Positions 1-9,094 are shown, numbered from the stretch's first letter. The stretch is DNA of 64,000 nucleotides from Pseudobutyrivibrio sp. (GCF_015057185.1 NZ_SVEV01000017.1:1-64000), one strand, 5' to 3'. Numbers and translations: made by a program. The notes: a model not told the origin generated them from the letters alone.

Positions 1-157
1 CCTTTGAACAATGATTTTTATTAACCGGCAAGTTAACAATCATTATTCTATGAGAGGCACTCATTTTTTACAAACCTGATATTTTTACCCTAACAGGAAT
101 GCTCCTAGCCTTTGGCTATTGGAATATTATCATTAAAATTTAATTGATAATAGAAAA

Positions 158-191
158 ATATGCCATGAAATAGTAATATTTCATGGCATAT
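158..191 (-). terminator. Rho-independent terminator after the DUF6379 gene
   Basis: A near-perfect 15-bp inverted repeat (158-172 with 177-191) is followed on the minus strand by a T-run. It lies 39 bp past the stop of the minus-strand gene at 230. Bases 1-157 hold no open frame I can support. Confidence 0.8.
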
Positions 192-229
192 CCTTCTATA
201 CATTATTTTCCTAAGTAGCCCACAAGAGG

Positions 230-673
230 TTAAACTATTAATAATCGTCTCTCATTAACATGATGTCCAAACTCTGGCATGAATACCATGCTCTCCTTAT
301 CAGGATCCAAACCGTCCTGAATAATTGGTGGCATATAGCTTGAAGTAAAGCAGAATCCATACTTCAGGTCATGATAACCCTGTGCAAGTCCACCTGGCTT
401 TTTCACCTTTAGAACTGCTGGACAGGTTGTTGCCCAATGTGTTTGGAAATCGGTACGCATTTCCTCATTTATGAAATCCTCACCCTTGATGTTCCAGACT
501 ATATCATCCTTCTCAATTTTCTCTCCATCGATGTAAAGAGTTCCCGGACGAATCTGTGAAAGAAAAATTCCCCTATAATATGGAAGTCTTACTTTAAATT
601 GAAATCCTGTAATATTTCCATTTTCATCTTTTGTATTTCTAAATCCTACTGATTGAATAACCTGCTTTTCCAT
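230..673 (-). CDS. C-glycoside deglycosidase beta subunit-like protein (DUF6379)
   Basis: A 147-residue protein matching the small subunit of C-glycoside deglycosidases (DfgB, CarC and DgpC type, DUF6379). The family hallmarks are visible: SVGFRN near the start, GFQFKVRLPYYRG around residues 23-35, and KKPGGLAQGYH around 91-101. In characterised systems this subunit pairs with a TIM-barrel subunit to cleave the C-C bond between a 3-oxidised sugar and an aromatic aglycone. Here it lies 10 bp downstream of just such a gene, so the two are very likely one enzyme. No signal peptide, so cytoplasmic. The family call is by recognition; the substrate is not deducible. It could act on O-glycosides or another 3-keto sugar. 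Confidence 0.82.
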   Translation of the reverse strand: MEKQVIQSVGFRNTKDENGNITGFQFKVRLPYYRGIFLSQIRPGTLYIDGEKIEKDDIVWNIKGEDFINEEMRTDFQTHWATTCPAVLKVKKPGGLAQGYHDLKYGFCFTSSYMPPIIQDGLDPDKESMVFMPEFGHHVNERRLLIV

Positions 674-683
674 TGTCTACCTC

Positions 684-1556
684 CTAATCGCCCAAAAGAT
701 TCTTCAACATAATGTGGTGTTTTCTAAGTGTCTGACCAACCTCATAGCCATCATCATATTTGTCAGCACCTTCATATTCACTGAGCAAATATCCATCATA
801 GCCATTATCCTGCATTACCTTGATGATTTCTGGATAAGGAATTGTTGTCTCTTCAAAATCATCACTCATATTGATGAATTTTGCATGGCAGCAATAAATA
901 TAAGGAAGTAATGGAATAATATCCTCTGGCTCATTAGGTGTGTAAAGTGGATCTCTCCACTCGCCCTCTTTGAAACCAGTTCTAAATACAGAGAAATCTA
1001 TATTTAAACCAAAGTTCTTTGTGCCTGTTTCCTTAATAAAATCTACAAAATCTGTAACAAGCTTTCCTTTTAAATTAGAAGGAGTATGAATCTCAGGGCA
1101 CATTTTGATGCCAAGCTCCTCTGCTAATGGAAGTGCGTCCTTGATAATCTCTCTCCAATTTGTCACAGGCTCAAGCAAGTCATTAATAACCGGCATTTTT
1201 GTTCGCATAACTGTAAATCCAAGTCTGTGAGCAAGGCGAATATCTCGCTTTAACATTTCCACAGACTCCTCCGTTGTCAGGTCTCTATCACCAAGCACAT
1301 GAGAGTCTATCCAGTTTCCATATTCTAATGGAACGATTTCATACTTATCGCAAAGTCTCCACCAATTTTCTACCCATTCGTCTGTTGGATAAGGGTAATT
1401 CTCGATGTGAGTGTTAGCAAGGATTTCTATACCATGAGCACCCATGTCATGAATATCCTCAAAGCAATCCTCAAGTGTTTTTGTAAGACCAAATTCGGCT
1501 GAGTAACTATAAAGAGCCACACCACGCTTAGGTCCCGTCTTGTTGTACTGATACAT
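684..1556 (-). CDS. TIM-barrel sugar isomerase/epimerase family, likely C-glycoside deglycosidase alpha subunit
   Basis: A 290-residue xylose-isomerase-like TIM barrel starting with [12 protein letters not shown]. The expected metal ligands are present: Glu in CPEIHTP, Asp in NIDFSVF, His in CCHAKF and Glu in LLSEYEG. A preceding AAGGAG supports the start. It is followed 10 bp later by the DUF6379 gene, the arrangement of the alpha and beta subunits of C-glycoside deglycosidases (DfgA/DfgB of Eubacterium cellulosolvens, CarB/CarC, DgpB/DgpC). It would act in the cytoplasm on a 3-oxo-glycoside made by a separate dehydrogenase; the Gfo/Idh/MocA gene at 15,655 is a candidate. An isomerase or epimerase of a free sugar remains possible. 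Confidence 0.78.
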   Translation of the reverse strand: MYQYNKTGPKRGVALYSYSAEFGLTKTLEDCFEDIHDMGAHGIEILANTHIENYPYPTDEWVENWWRLCDKYEIVPLEYGNWIDSHVLGDRDLTTEESVEMLKRDIRLAHRLGFTVMRTKMPVINDLLEPVTNWREIIKDALPLAEELGIKMCPEIHTPSNLKGKLVTDFVDFIKETGTKNFGLNIDFSVFRTGFKEGEWRDPLYTPNEPEDIIPLLPYIYCCHAKFINMSDDFEETTIPYPEIIKVMQDNGYDGYLLSEYEGADKYDDGYEVGQTLRKHHIMLKNLLGD

Positions 1557-1890
1557 AATAATTCTCCTTTTTCTTATAGTGTGTTAATGTTCTCTAATCA
1601 CTCCAGCCGGCTATTTACCGGCGAGCTGTTCTACTAAGATGTCTAGGGATATTCTATGGGAGAAACCCGAATGAAGCTTTAAACTATTTACTATGAATCT
1701 GCCATTTTATTGCAATTTTTCACATCTAAATCCAAGTTTTGCAACAATTTAGATAATATTATTGCGACCTCGTTCATTTTAAATGCAAATTTAACTTTCA
1801 CGCTTTAATGTGTTAATACATCAAATTGCAAACACTTTAAAGTGAAGGTATAATTGGTTCATTCTGTAATTTAGAAAAGGAGAAAATGTA
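1557..1890. other. Divergent intergenic control region
   Basis: 334 bp between the deglycosidase-like pair (minus) and the OPT gene (plus). It holds the OPT promoter with an operator in its spacer (listed separately) and a small GCCGG/CCGGC hairpin at 1605-1621 that would lie in the minus-strand leader. The rest is AT-rich. I see no additional gene and no recognisable riboswitch. Confidence 0.6.
1826..1854 (+). promoter_or_regulatory. OPT gene promoter with palindromic operator in the spacer
   Basis: A -35 box TTGCAA (1826-1831) and a -10 box TATAAT (1849-1854) are 17 bp apart. The perfect palindrome CACTTTAAAGTG (1833-1844) fills the spacer, where a bound repressor would block RNA polymerase. 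The same 12-bp core forms the centre of the 20-bp palindrome at 23,034-23,053, upstream of the catabolic operon and its regulator. Function is inferred from position and identity. Confidence 0.7.
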
Positions 1891-3771
1891 ATGAACGAAG
1901 AATTCAAACCTTACATCCCTGCGGATAAGGTTACTCCTGAGATTACTCCAGCTTCTATTATTATTGGTTTACTCTTAGCAGTAATCTTCGGTGCTGCTAA
2001 CGCATACCTTGGACTTAAAGTTGGTATGACAATTTCAGCTTCTATTCCAGCAGCTGTTATTTCAATGGCAGTTATCCGCATCATCATGAAAAAGGATTCA
2101 ATCCTTGAAAGCAACATGGTTCAGACAATTGGTTCCGCTGGTGAATCACTTGCTGCAGGTGCAATCTTTACAATGCCTGCACTTTTCATCTGGGCTAGAG
2201 AGGGCGTTATGGAAATGCCTTCACTTATCACAATCACTGTAATCGCTCTTTTCGGAGGACTTCTTGGTGTATTCTTTATGGTACCACTTAGAAGCGCTCT
2301 TATCGTACAGGAGCATGGTACTCTTCCTTATCCAGAAGGAACTGCTTGTGCAGAGGTTCTTCTTGCTGGTGAAGAGGGTGGTTCATCTGCAAAGTCAGTA
2401 TTCCTTGGAATGGGAATCGGTGCCGTTGTTAAGTTCATCGTTGATGGCTTCCACTTAGTATCAGACGCTTGTGTGTTTACAATCAACTCATTTAAAACAG
2501 CATTTTCTGCTCAGGTTTATCCTTCACTTGTTTCAGTAGGTTACATCTGTGGCGCTCGTATTTCAGCATACATGTTTGCCGGTGGTATTATTGGCTGGTT
2601 TGTACTCATTCCAGCAATCGTTACTTTCGGTAGCGACATCACATTATATCCAGCATCTGTTTCTATTGCTGAGTTATATGCAACTGGTGGTGCTAGTGCT
2701 ATCTGGTCAAACTACATCAAGTACATTGGTGCTGGTGCAGTAGCTTCAGCTGGTATCATCAGTCTTATCAAGACATTACCACTTATCGTTAGAACATTTA
2801 CAGACTCAATCAAGAGTATCTCTCAGAAGACTGCAAAGTCATTCGAGCGTACTGCTTTAGACTTAGACATCAGAGTTGTACTTATTGGTATTGCCTTACT
2901 CATCCTTGCTATCTGGCTTGTACCTTTCGTACCTGTTACACTTCCAGGTGCAATCCTTATCGTAATCTTCGGTTTCTTCTTTAGTGCCGTAAGCTCACGT
3001 ATGGTTGGTCTTGTAGGTAGCTCAAACAACCCAGTTTCTGGTATGACAATTGCTACAATCCTTATTGCAACAATCTGCCTTAAGGTTCTCGGCGACACAG
3101 GCGCTCACGGTATGAAGGGTGCTATCGCAATCGGTTCTGTTATCTGTATTGCAGCTTGTATGGCTGGTGATACATCACAGGATTTAAAGACAGGTTACAT
3201 TCTTGGTGCTACACCTAAGAAGCAGCAGATTGGTGAGATCATGGGTACTATCGCAGCAGCTCTTGCTATCGGCGGTGTTATGATTCTTCTTGATAAGGCA
3301 TATAGTTTTGGTTCAGGAGCTCTTGCTGCTCCACAGGCTACAATGATGAAGATGATCATCGAAGGTGTTATGAATGGAAACCTTCCATGGAACTTAATTT
3401 TCATCGGTGCATTTATTTCAATCGCTGTTGAGATCCTTGGTATTGCAGCCCTTCCTGTTTCAATTGGTTTATACCTTCCACTTGAGCTTTCATCAACAAT
3501 TATGATTGGTGGTCTTATCAGAAAGTTCACAGACAGCTACAGCAAAAAGCGCCACGGAAAAGAAGGACAGGGTGTTCTCTTCTGCTCAGGTCTTATTGCT
3601 GGTGAAGGTTTAGTTGGTGTTATCATTGCTATTTTTACAGTTACAGGTGTTACAGGCTACATTGATCTTTCTTCAAAGGTTCCTACTGGTAATACTTCTG
3701 TAATCATTGTATTAGTATTAATCGCAGCAGCTGTAATTAAAGCAGCAGTAGACAAAGGAAATGAAAAATAA
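1891..3771 (+). CDS. OPT family transporter
   Basis: A 626-residue polytopic membrane protein of the oligopeptide transporter (OPT) family. Strongly hydrophobic segments run the whole length; visible family features include GLLLAVIFGAANAYLGLKVG near the N terminus and EHGTLPYPEGTACAEVL around residues 140-157. Members carry peptides or metal chelates with protons across the inner membrane; the substrate here cannot be read. An AAAAGGAG ribosome site precedes the start. The gene overlaps the following PqqD-like gene by 11 bp, so the two should be translationally coupled. It is probably regulated through the spacer operator at 1833-1844, which would place it in the same regulon as the operon at 15.6-23 kb. 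Confidence 0.9.
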   Translation: MNEEFKPYIPADKVTPEITPASIIIGLLLAVIFGAANAYLGLKVGMTISASIPAAVISMAVIRIIMKKDSILESNMVQTIGSAGESLAAGAIFTMPALFIWAREGVMEMPSLITITVIALFGGLLGVFFMVPLRSALIVQEHGTLPYPEGTACAEVLLAGEEGGSSAKSVFLGMGIGAVVKFIVDGFHLVSDACVFTINSFKTAFSAQVYPSLVSVGYICGARISAYMFAGGIIGWFVLIPAIVTFGSDITLYPASVSIAELYATGGASAIWSNYIKYIGAGAVASAGIISLIKTLPLIVRTFTDSIKSISQKTAKSFERTALDLDIRVVLIGIALLILAIWLVPFVPVTLPGAILIVIFGFFFSAVSSRMVGLVGSSNNPVSGMTIATILIATICLKVLGDTGAHGMKGAIAIGSVICIAACMAGDTSQDLKTGYILGATPKKQQIGEIMGTIAAALAIGGVMILLDKAYSFGSGALAAPQATMMKMIIEGVMNGNLPWNLIFIGAFISIAVEILGIAALPVSIGLYLPLELSSTIMIGGLIRKFTDSYSKKRHGKEGQGVLFCSGLIAGEGLVGVIIAIFTVTGVTGYIDLSSKVPTGNTSVIIVLVLIAAAVIKAAVDKGNEK

Positions 3772-4096
3772 TCAAAACTTTTTAGACTATGTATTCAAAA
3801 TAAATGATGACCTTGTTTGGAAACAGGACGAAAACGGACAGGTCACAGTAGATATGGAAAACAAAGGTTTCACAAATAGAATTGCTCAGAAATTCTTTAA
3901 GAAGCCTGCTGTTTCCCATATAGAACTTGAAGGCATGGGAAGCTTCATATTTACCTGCATCGATGGAAAACGTAGTGTGTACGACATCGGATTATTACTC
4001 CATGACAAATTCGGAGACGAAGCCGAACCACTTTACGAACGCCTCAGCGTTTACATGAAGCACCTCGAAAATGTAGGATTTATACGTAAGGTATAA
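3761..4096 (+). CDS. PqqD-family small protein
   Basis: 111 residues resembling PqqD-type peptide-binding chaperones (winged-helix fold). It has a VTVDMENKG strand, a hydrophobic GSFIFTCIDGKRSVYDIG motif around residues 61-78 and a C-terminal helix ending in LENVGFIRKV, typical of the family. PqqD relatives present ribosomal peptides to radical-SAM enzymes, but none is encoded here, so its role beside a transporter is unclear. Overlap of 11 bp with the OPT gene implies a shared transcript. No membrane segment. Confidence 0.75.
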   Translation: MKNNQNFLDYVFKINDDLVWKQDENGQVTVDMENKGFTNRIAQKFFKKPAVSHIELEGMGSFIFTCIDGKRSVYDIGLLLHDKFGDEAEPLYERLSVYMKHLENVGFIRKV

Positions 4097-4098
4097 AA

Positions 4099-4191
4099 AT
4101 ACCCCGTTACGCTCTCAAGCCTGAGATATTGTCTTAGTGCACTAACACGTGCACTGCCGACAACACTCAGAGCTTGATAGCTACGGGGTAT
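4099..4191. terminator. Unusually long hairpin, bidirectional terminator between convergent genes
   Basis: The outer arms ATACCCCGT and ACGGGGTAT (4099-4107, 4183-4191) are flanked by T-runs on both strands, as expected for a terminator between convergent genes. Inside, further helices stack in order: 4111-4120 with 4172-4181, 4121-4125 with 4166-4170, 4129-4133 with 4159-4163, and 4136-4142 with 4149-4155. The result is a single roughly 93-nt rod, far longer than a normal terminator. Confidence 0.75.
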
Positions 4192-4211
4192 TTTTTTGCT
4201 TAAATTATATA

Positions 4212-5378
4212 TTATCTAAGAATTTTATTGACTCCTTCTCTTAGACGACTTAAGCCGTCTTCTAGGGTAGCTTTTGTGCAAGCCACATTCATACGAAGGA
4301 AGTATCTACCTGCCTCACCATATTCAACACCCTCAGTGATATATAAGCCAGTTTCTTTTCTAATGAAATGGGCTACTTCATCACTGGTTTTGCCAAGACC
4401 GCTTATGTCTAACCATACAAGGTAAGTTGCCTCGGCCTTTACTACCTTAATCTCAGGAATCTCTTTTTCAACAAACTCCTCTACTCTATGTCTGTTGGCA
4501 AATACATACTCACGCATCTCATCAAGCCACTGTCCACCCTCATTGAAGGCTGCAATAGTGACTACCTGAGCAAATGCATTTGGCTCTGCTACCTCATCAG
4601 TATTAAGGGCTCTCCAGACCTTATGTCTAATGAATTTATTAGGAATAACAACTGCTGATGTCTGCATGCCTGCAATGTTGAATGCCTTTGTAGGAGCAAT
4701 ACATGTAATACTAATATCCTTACAAGTATCAGATACACTGGCAAAAGGAACGTAATCCTTGCCTGGTGCTGTTATGTCGCAGTGAATCTCATCAGATACC
4801 ACTGTAACACCGTATTTCTCAGCCAGCTGACCTACCTTTTCAAGAGTATCTCTGTCCCATATATTTCCGGCAGGATTCTGCGGATTACAGAGAATCATAA
4901 GTGATGCCTGAGGGTCAGACATTTTCTCTTCTAGGTCTTCTAAATCCATAGAGTACTCACCATTCTCATATTTGAGCGGACTCTCCAGTGGTCTGCAACC
5001 ATTATTGATAATGCTGTTAAAGAATATATTATATACAGGTGTCTGTATAATTACCTTTTCGTTAGGAGTTGTAAGCTTTCTAACTATAGAAGAAATAGAT
5101 GGGATAACACCTGTAGAAAAAACAAGCCACTCCTTTTGAATATCAAATCCATGGCGAGTTTTCCACCAATTCTGATAAGCCTTGTACCAGTCATCCACAA
5201 TATCTGAATAACCAAAAACCCCGTGTTCTAATTTCTTTGCAATAGCAGCCCTAATCTCTGGGGCAGCCTGAAAATCCATATCAGCCACCCACATTGGAAG
5301 CTCATTTGCTGCCACATCCCATTTTAACGAATCAGTACCACGTCGATTAATATCTACATCAAAATTGTATTTTCCCAT
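4212..5378 (-). CDS. MalY/PatB-family PLP aminotransferase (putative C-S beta-lyase)
   Basis: A 388-residue fold-type I PLP enzyme. It begins FDVDINRRGTDSLKWD, has the MWVADMDFQAAPEI segment typical of MalY/PatB, a DEIHCDI aspartate block and the PLP lysine in APTKAFNIAG. The family cleaves cystathionine or cysteine conjugates to pyruvate, ammonia and a thiol. The ATG at 5378 is chosen because a TTGGAG ribosome site sits just upstream; a TTG codon at 5390 would absorb that site. It follows the DUF3737 gene by 14 bp and shares its transcript. Cytoplasmic. Confidence 0.85.
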   Translation of the reverse strand: MGKYNFDVDINRRGTDSLKWDVAANELPMWVADMDFQAAPEIRAAIAKKLEHGVFGYSDIVDDWYKAYQNWWKTRHGFDIQKEWLVFSTGVIPSISSIVRKLTTPNEKVIIQTPVYNIFFNSIINNGCRPLESPLKYENGEYSMDLEDLEEKMSDPQASLMILCNPQNPAGNIWDRDTLEKVGQLAEKYGVTVVSDEIHCDITAPGKDYVPFASVSDTCKDISITCIAPTKAFNIAGMQTSAVVIPNKFIRHKVWRALNTDEVAEPNAFAQVVTIAAFNEGGQWLDEMREYVFANRHRVEEFVEKEIPEIKVVKAEATYLVWLDISGLGKTSDEVAHFIRKETGLYITEGVEYGEAGRYFLRMNVACTKATLEDGLSRLREGVNKILR

Positions 5379-5392
5379 TTTTTTCTCCAAAA

Positions 5393-6277
5393 CTAGTTAT
5401 TTCTACGCCACTCTACAACTTCCTGCTTTTCTCCAACTGCCTTGCAGACAATCTTTGTAAGGCTAGGATCTACCATATCCTTTTCTACAATTAGTGTCTC
5501 AATCTCAGGAGCTGAAATTGTACCACTGATTGGATTGAACACACTATCTACCTTGCTTGTAATCTCTGCGTCAATGTTTTTAGCATATTCAAATGAAAGG
5601 GTTGTATTGATAAGCTTGCAGTTTTTCATTGTAAGATTATCAATGTAGCAAAGTCCCTGTAAGCTCTCAATTGTACAATTTACAAATGTGACATTCTTAG
5701 AATTCCAGCCTAAGTACTCTCCACAAATATATGAATCATAAACTGTAACATTCTCTGTATTCCAGAAAGCATCCTTTGACAATAATACGGAATTACGAAT
5801 TGTGATATTCTTAGCTCCGTCAAAAGAATAGTTGCCATCTAATCTAAGACCGTCAACCTCAATATTCTCCGAGTTCATAGCAAAGTAATGTCCCTTTGCT
5901 GTAACCTGCTTGATATTGATGTTTTTGCAATTCCAGAAGGTCTCCTCTGCATTTGTAAGGTCAACATTTTCAAGGGTAACTCCATCACAACGTCTGAAAT
6001 TCTTAGGGGCAGTAATGAGAGAATCCCTGATAGTGATATTGTTAGTGTACCAAACGCCTGAACGTGCCATCTCGAACCAGTTACAATTCTCTACTAAGAC
6101 GTTGTTAGAATACCAAATAGGATACTTCCATTTGAACTGAGAACCATAAACCTCAATGTTCTTGCTCTCCTTTAATGGTGACTCTCCATCATCAAAAATA
6201 GAATCATATATTTTGGCACCATCTACTGCATATAGTGCTCTCTCGCCTTTGAAAAATTCTTGTCTATACTCGTTCAT
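5393..6277 (-). CDS. DUF3737 right-handed beta-helix protein
   Basis: 294 residues built of short beta-helix repeats of the form NxxVxNxxxx, for example NITIRDSLI, NVTVYDSYI and NVTFVNCTI, one every 18-21 residues from about 40 to 235. This matches the DUF3737 family, often found beside PatB-type aminotransferases in Firmicutes. There is no signal peptide, which argues against an extracellular pectinase. Biochemical function unknown. It lies 14 bp upstream of the PatB-like gene. Confidence 0.8.
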   Translation of the reverse strand: MNEYRQEFFKGERALYAVDGAKIYDSIFDDGESPLKESKNIEVYGSQFKWKYPIWYSNNVLVENCNWFEMARSGVWYTNNITIRDSLITAPKNFRRCDGVTLENVDLTNAEETFWNCKNINIKQVTAKGHYFAMNSENIEVDGLRLDGNYSFDGAKNITIRNSVLLSKDAFWNTENVTVYDSYICGEYLGWNSKNVTFVNCTIESLQGLCYIDNLTMKNCKLINTTLSFEYAKNIDAEITSKVDSVFNPISGTISAPEIETLIVEKDMVDPSLTKIVCKAVGEKQEVVEWRRNN

Positions 6278-6347
6278 TTAAAATAACCTCCATAATCAAA
6301 TCCAGACGTTATTGTATCACCGAAATTTAATTTTGTAAAATTAAATT

Positions 6348-6701
6348 TTACGGCATAGAGTCTGACTCTACTGGCTGTAGGACGTCCCAATGCTCTGCAA
6401 GTTTTCCATCTACAAGTCTATATATATCAACTACCCTACAGCGAGTATCACCGTTTGGAGCAGTATTTTTCAGATAAACTGCCACCATATTATCCTCTTC
6501 AATCATAAATTTAATTTGAAGATGAAACTCTGGATTTTCCTTGAATTTATCCTCAAATGCATCCATGAGTGCTTGACGCCCCTGTCCAACACCAGGATTG
6601 TGCTGGATATAATCTTCTCTAACGTATTTTTCTGCTGCACTTATAATGTGATCATTAAAAAATTCCTGATAAAAATTTCTAATAACTTCTTTGTTTGTCA
6701 T
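6348..6701 (-). CDS. SnoaL/NTF2-like small protein
   Basis: A 117-residue cone-shaped NTF2-like fold of the SnoaL group. Recognisable are NFYQEFFNDH, EDYIQHNPGVGQGRQAL, NMVAVYLKNTAPNGD and DGKLAEHWDVLQPV. Relatives are small isomerases, cyclases or hydrolases acting on ring or lipophilic substrates; many have no known role. It stands alone, 70 bp upstream of the DUF3737 gene and separated from the preceding gene by a hairpin. Confidence 0.75.
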   Translation of the reverse strand: MTNKEVIRNFYQEFFNDHIISAAEKYVREDYIQHNPGVGQGRQALMDAFEDKFKENPEFHLQIKFMIEEDNMVAVYLKNTAPNGDTRCRVVDIYRLVDGKLAEHWDVLQPVESDSMP

Positions 6702-6845
6702 TTTAATTTCTCCTAATAATATTAATTTTTATTATAACCGATATTTGTCTTATGTCTTACAACTAAAAAGTTTTTTCACATATTTCACACAAAGTTGCAA
6801 AATTTTAAAAAGAACTAAAATAAAAATAACCTCTAAAATCCACAA

Positions 6846-6880
6846 GGTGCAGCCAAGTTAATGGCTGCACCCTTTTTTTT
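6846..6880 (+). terminator. Terminator-like hairpin
   Basis: A perfect 9-bp stem GGTGCAGCC/GGCTGCACC is followed on the plus strand by eight T. Its T-tract overlaps the stop codon of the minus-strand gene at 6879. On the minus strand the trailing T content is poor, so it may work mainly against plus-strand transcription, or as a weak bidirectional terminator. Confidence 0.55.
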
Positions 6881-7118
6881 ATGACTCTACTGGTACCAGA
6901 TATTCTTTGATGTACTGAAAATCATCAATGTTGTAACACACGATTTCATACTCAGTAATCTCTGGATTAGAAAAAATACCTGTGAGAGCAATGAATTGTG
7001 TAAGCTTTGATGCAAGGTTAAGAACATCCTTTTCATCAGTGATAAGCTCTACTCTACCTGTACATTTTTCCAACGCCTTAAAAAATCCATCAATGTTTTG
7101 TATTTCTTTTACTCTCAT
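6879..7118 (-). CDS. Small protein of unknown function
   Basis: A 79-residue acidic protein, not recognised. It contains RVELITDEKDVLNLASKLTQF and ends EYLVPVES; no membrane segment, signal or cysteine pair is apparent. A GGAGG sequence lies a few bases before the ATG and the gene follows the flavodoxin gene by 14 bp, so translation is likely. Confidence 0.6.
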   Translation of the reverse strand: MRVKEIQNIDGFFKALEKCTGRVELITDEKDVLNLASKLTQFIALTGIFSNPEITEYEIVCYNIDDFQYIKEYLVPVES

Positions 7119-7132
7119 GGTTTCCTCCTAAA

Positions 7133-8119
7133 CTATGCATTGATTGTAGAATCAAAATTCTTAATTCTTTCATTCATAAGCTTATCAAGCTTTTCCTTAT
7201 TTGCCATAATCTTTGGACCACAAATTGCACCAAATCCTTGAATTTCCAGTGTGTGCTCTCTAAGCCCCTTGAATGTACCACGCGCACGCTCCTGCTCTTC
7301 TTTTGTAAACTCTACCTGGATTCCATCATTAACAATTGAAAGCTGACCATGAATTCCACAGATTGGGCATGTTACTGTTGTAGAACCTGGGTTAACCATA
7401 AGAAGTCTCTGATGACATACTGGACAAACCTCTTCAGGCTTTCCTTCTGGACGGAAGAACTCAACTGAGTCATCCTCAAGACCAAGAACTGTTCTCTTAC
7501 CCATCTCGTGCATATTCTCAATAAGCTTGTCATCAAGGTATGGATTTCCTGTTGTACCCATGCAATTAGCATTGTAATTGCCCATTACCTTCATCATTGG
7601 AGGGAATCCAAAGATATGAAGTGTTGCTGTACCCATTGATGTCCAATCGTCTGTGATAGCTCCACCAATCGAAATATATGATACAGTTCTCTTCTTGAGT
7701 CGCTCCATTGGAAAATCATCAGCATTTCCTGGGAGCTCACCATTTCTTCTCTTATCGAGAACATAAGTAATTGCAGAATAATCATGTCGGCATGAAAATC
7801 TGTCAATAAAATCCTTTAGCTGACCTACTGGCTGAAGAGCGTATACTGGGGCACCAAGAATAATTGCGTCAGCCTCACGAATTTTATCCTCAAGAGCTTG
7901 AAAATCATCTTGGAAAATACATACATTATCTTTTCCCTTCTCAAGAGCTGTGGAGCAAGCACCACAGCCACGGCATCTACCTATGTTCATGTTTATCGTA
8001 TTTACGAATTCGATTATTGCATCCGGCTTAGCGGACTTTGCACCAAAAAGAGCCTCTTTTACTAATATATCTGAGTTTCCATTCTTTCTACCAAAAGAAA
8101 TACCTAAAACTTTCATCAT
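7133..8119 (-). CDS. Flavodoxin-like NADPH-dependent FMN reductase with C-terminal zinc ribbon
   Basis: 328 residues. The N-terminal half is a multimeric flavodoxin/FMN-reductase fold (MKVLGISFGRKNGNSD) with the ferredoxin-like RCRGCGACSTAL cluster seen in iron-sulfur flavoproteins. The second half carries a Cys4 zinc ribbon, CPVCHQRLL followed by CPICGIHG. It probably shuttles electrons from NAD(P)H to a reductase or acceptor. A second ATG three bases in is equally usable. It is 12 bp downstream of the importer ATPase gene, suggesting it belongs to the same catabolic operon. It contains one CGTAAATACG motif (7997-8006). Confidence 0.8.
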   Translation of the reverse strand: MMKVLGISFGRKNGNSDILVKEALFGAKSAKPDAIIEFVNTINMNIGRCRGCGACSTALEKGKDNVCIFQDDFQALEDKIREADAIILGAPVYALQPVGQLKDFIDRFSCRHDYSAITYVLDKRRNGELPGNADDFPMERLKKRTVSYISIGGAITDDWTSMGTATLHIFGFPPMMKVMGNYNANCMGTTGNPYLDDKLIENMHEMGKRTVLGLEDDSVEFFRPEGKPEEVCPVCHQRLLMVNPGSTTVTCPICGIHGQLSIVNDGIQVEFTKEEQERARGTFKGLREHTLEIQGFGAICGPKIMANKEKLDKLMNERIKNFDSTINA

Positions 8120-8131
8120 CTTTCTCCATTT

Positions 8132-9094
8132 CTATATAAATTGTTCTGCATAGTGACAAGCCACAACGTGATTTGGCTTCATTTCCCTAAGCTTTGGTTC
8201 CTCTGCATAGCATTTTTCTGTTGCATAAGGACATCGAGCTGCGAATCGACAGCAAGGCTTTGGATCGATTGGCGATGTAAGTTCTCCTTTTAACACCATT
8301 CTCTCATGTTTTGCATGTACATCAGGAATAGGTATAGCACTAAGCAATGCCTGTGAATATGGATGAATAGTGTGTTTAAATATTTCATCCGCAGGACATT
8401 TCTCAATCATCTGACCTAAGTACATAACTACAATGTCATCTGAGATATGTTTAACAACTGACATATCGTGAGTGATAAACATGTATGTGAGGCCTCTTTC
8501 CTCCTGTAAATCCTGAAGTAGATTTAAAATCTGTGCTTGAATAGAGACATCAAGAGCGGATACCGGCTCATCACAAACAATGAACTCAGGGTTAAGTGAT
8601 AGGGCTCTGGCAATGCCTATACGCTGACGACGTCCGCCGTCAAGTTCATGAGGGTAAACGCCCTCTAGTCTCTTTGCAAGCCCAACAAGTTCCATCATCT
8701 CTTTGGCCTTTGCAGTAACCTCAGATTTTGACATTCCCTTGTTGTTAGTTTTAATAGGTTCCTCAACAAGCTGAAGAACGTTCATTCTTGGATCCAAGCT
8801 GGCATATGGATCCTGGAATATCATCTGTATATTTGCACGATATTTTTTCTTAAATTCTTTAATTGGCATATTTGCAATATCTACGCCGTTATATAATACT
8901 TCTCCTGATGTTGGCTCATGAAGTCTCATGAGAGTTTTTCCAAGTGTGGATTTACCACAACCTGACTCACCAACAACACCTACTGTTTTTCCTTTTTCAA
9001 TACTTAAAGATACATTATCTACTGCATGAAGGGTTCCTCGAGGAGTAGAAAAATATTTCTTCAGGTTTTTAATCTCTAATAAATTCTCTGCCAT
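8132..9094 (-). CDS. Peptide-type ABC importer ATPase, OppF/DppF class
   Basis: A 320-residue cytoplasmic ATPase. Walker A GESGCGKST, Walker B IVCDEPVSALD and the H-loop ITHD are intact. The signature reads LDGGRRQRIG instead of the usual LSGGQRQR, a variant known in some clostridial OppF proteins. The C-terminal oligopeptide-ABC domain has the typical CCRFAARCP cysteines. Its ATG overlaps the stop of the OppD-class gene (TAATG), so the two ATPases are coupled. It would power uptake through the permeases at 10-12 kb. Confidence 0.92.
   Translation of the reverse strand: MAENLLEIKNLKKYFSTPRGTLHAVDNVSLSIEKGKTVGVVGESGCGKSTLGKTLMRLHEPTSGEVLYNGVDIANMPIKEFKKKYRANIQMIFQDPYASLDPRMNVLQLVEEPIKTNNKGMSKSEVTAKAKEMMELVGLAKRLEGVYPHELDGGRRQRIGIARALSLNPEFIVCDEPVSALDVSIQAQILNLLQDLQEERGLTYMFITHDMSVVKHISDDIVVMYLGQMIEKCPADEIFKHTIHPYSQALLSAIPIPDVHAKHERMVLKGELTSPIDPKPCCRFAARCPYATEKCYAEEPKLREMKPNHVVACHYAEQFI

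Noticed and set aside
1-157. Possible end of a plus-strand gene ending near 143
   Set aside because: The frame has an in-frame stop near position 52 and no recognisable protein match.
1557-1683. Riboswitch in the minus-strand leader
   Set aside because: Only a short GCCGG hairpin is visible; no known aptamer core could be recognised.
4099-4191. Integron attC site
   Set aside because: The size and folding are suggestive, but no integrase, cassette or conserved attC core sites are present, and both ends carry terminator T-runs.
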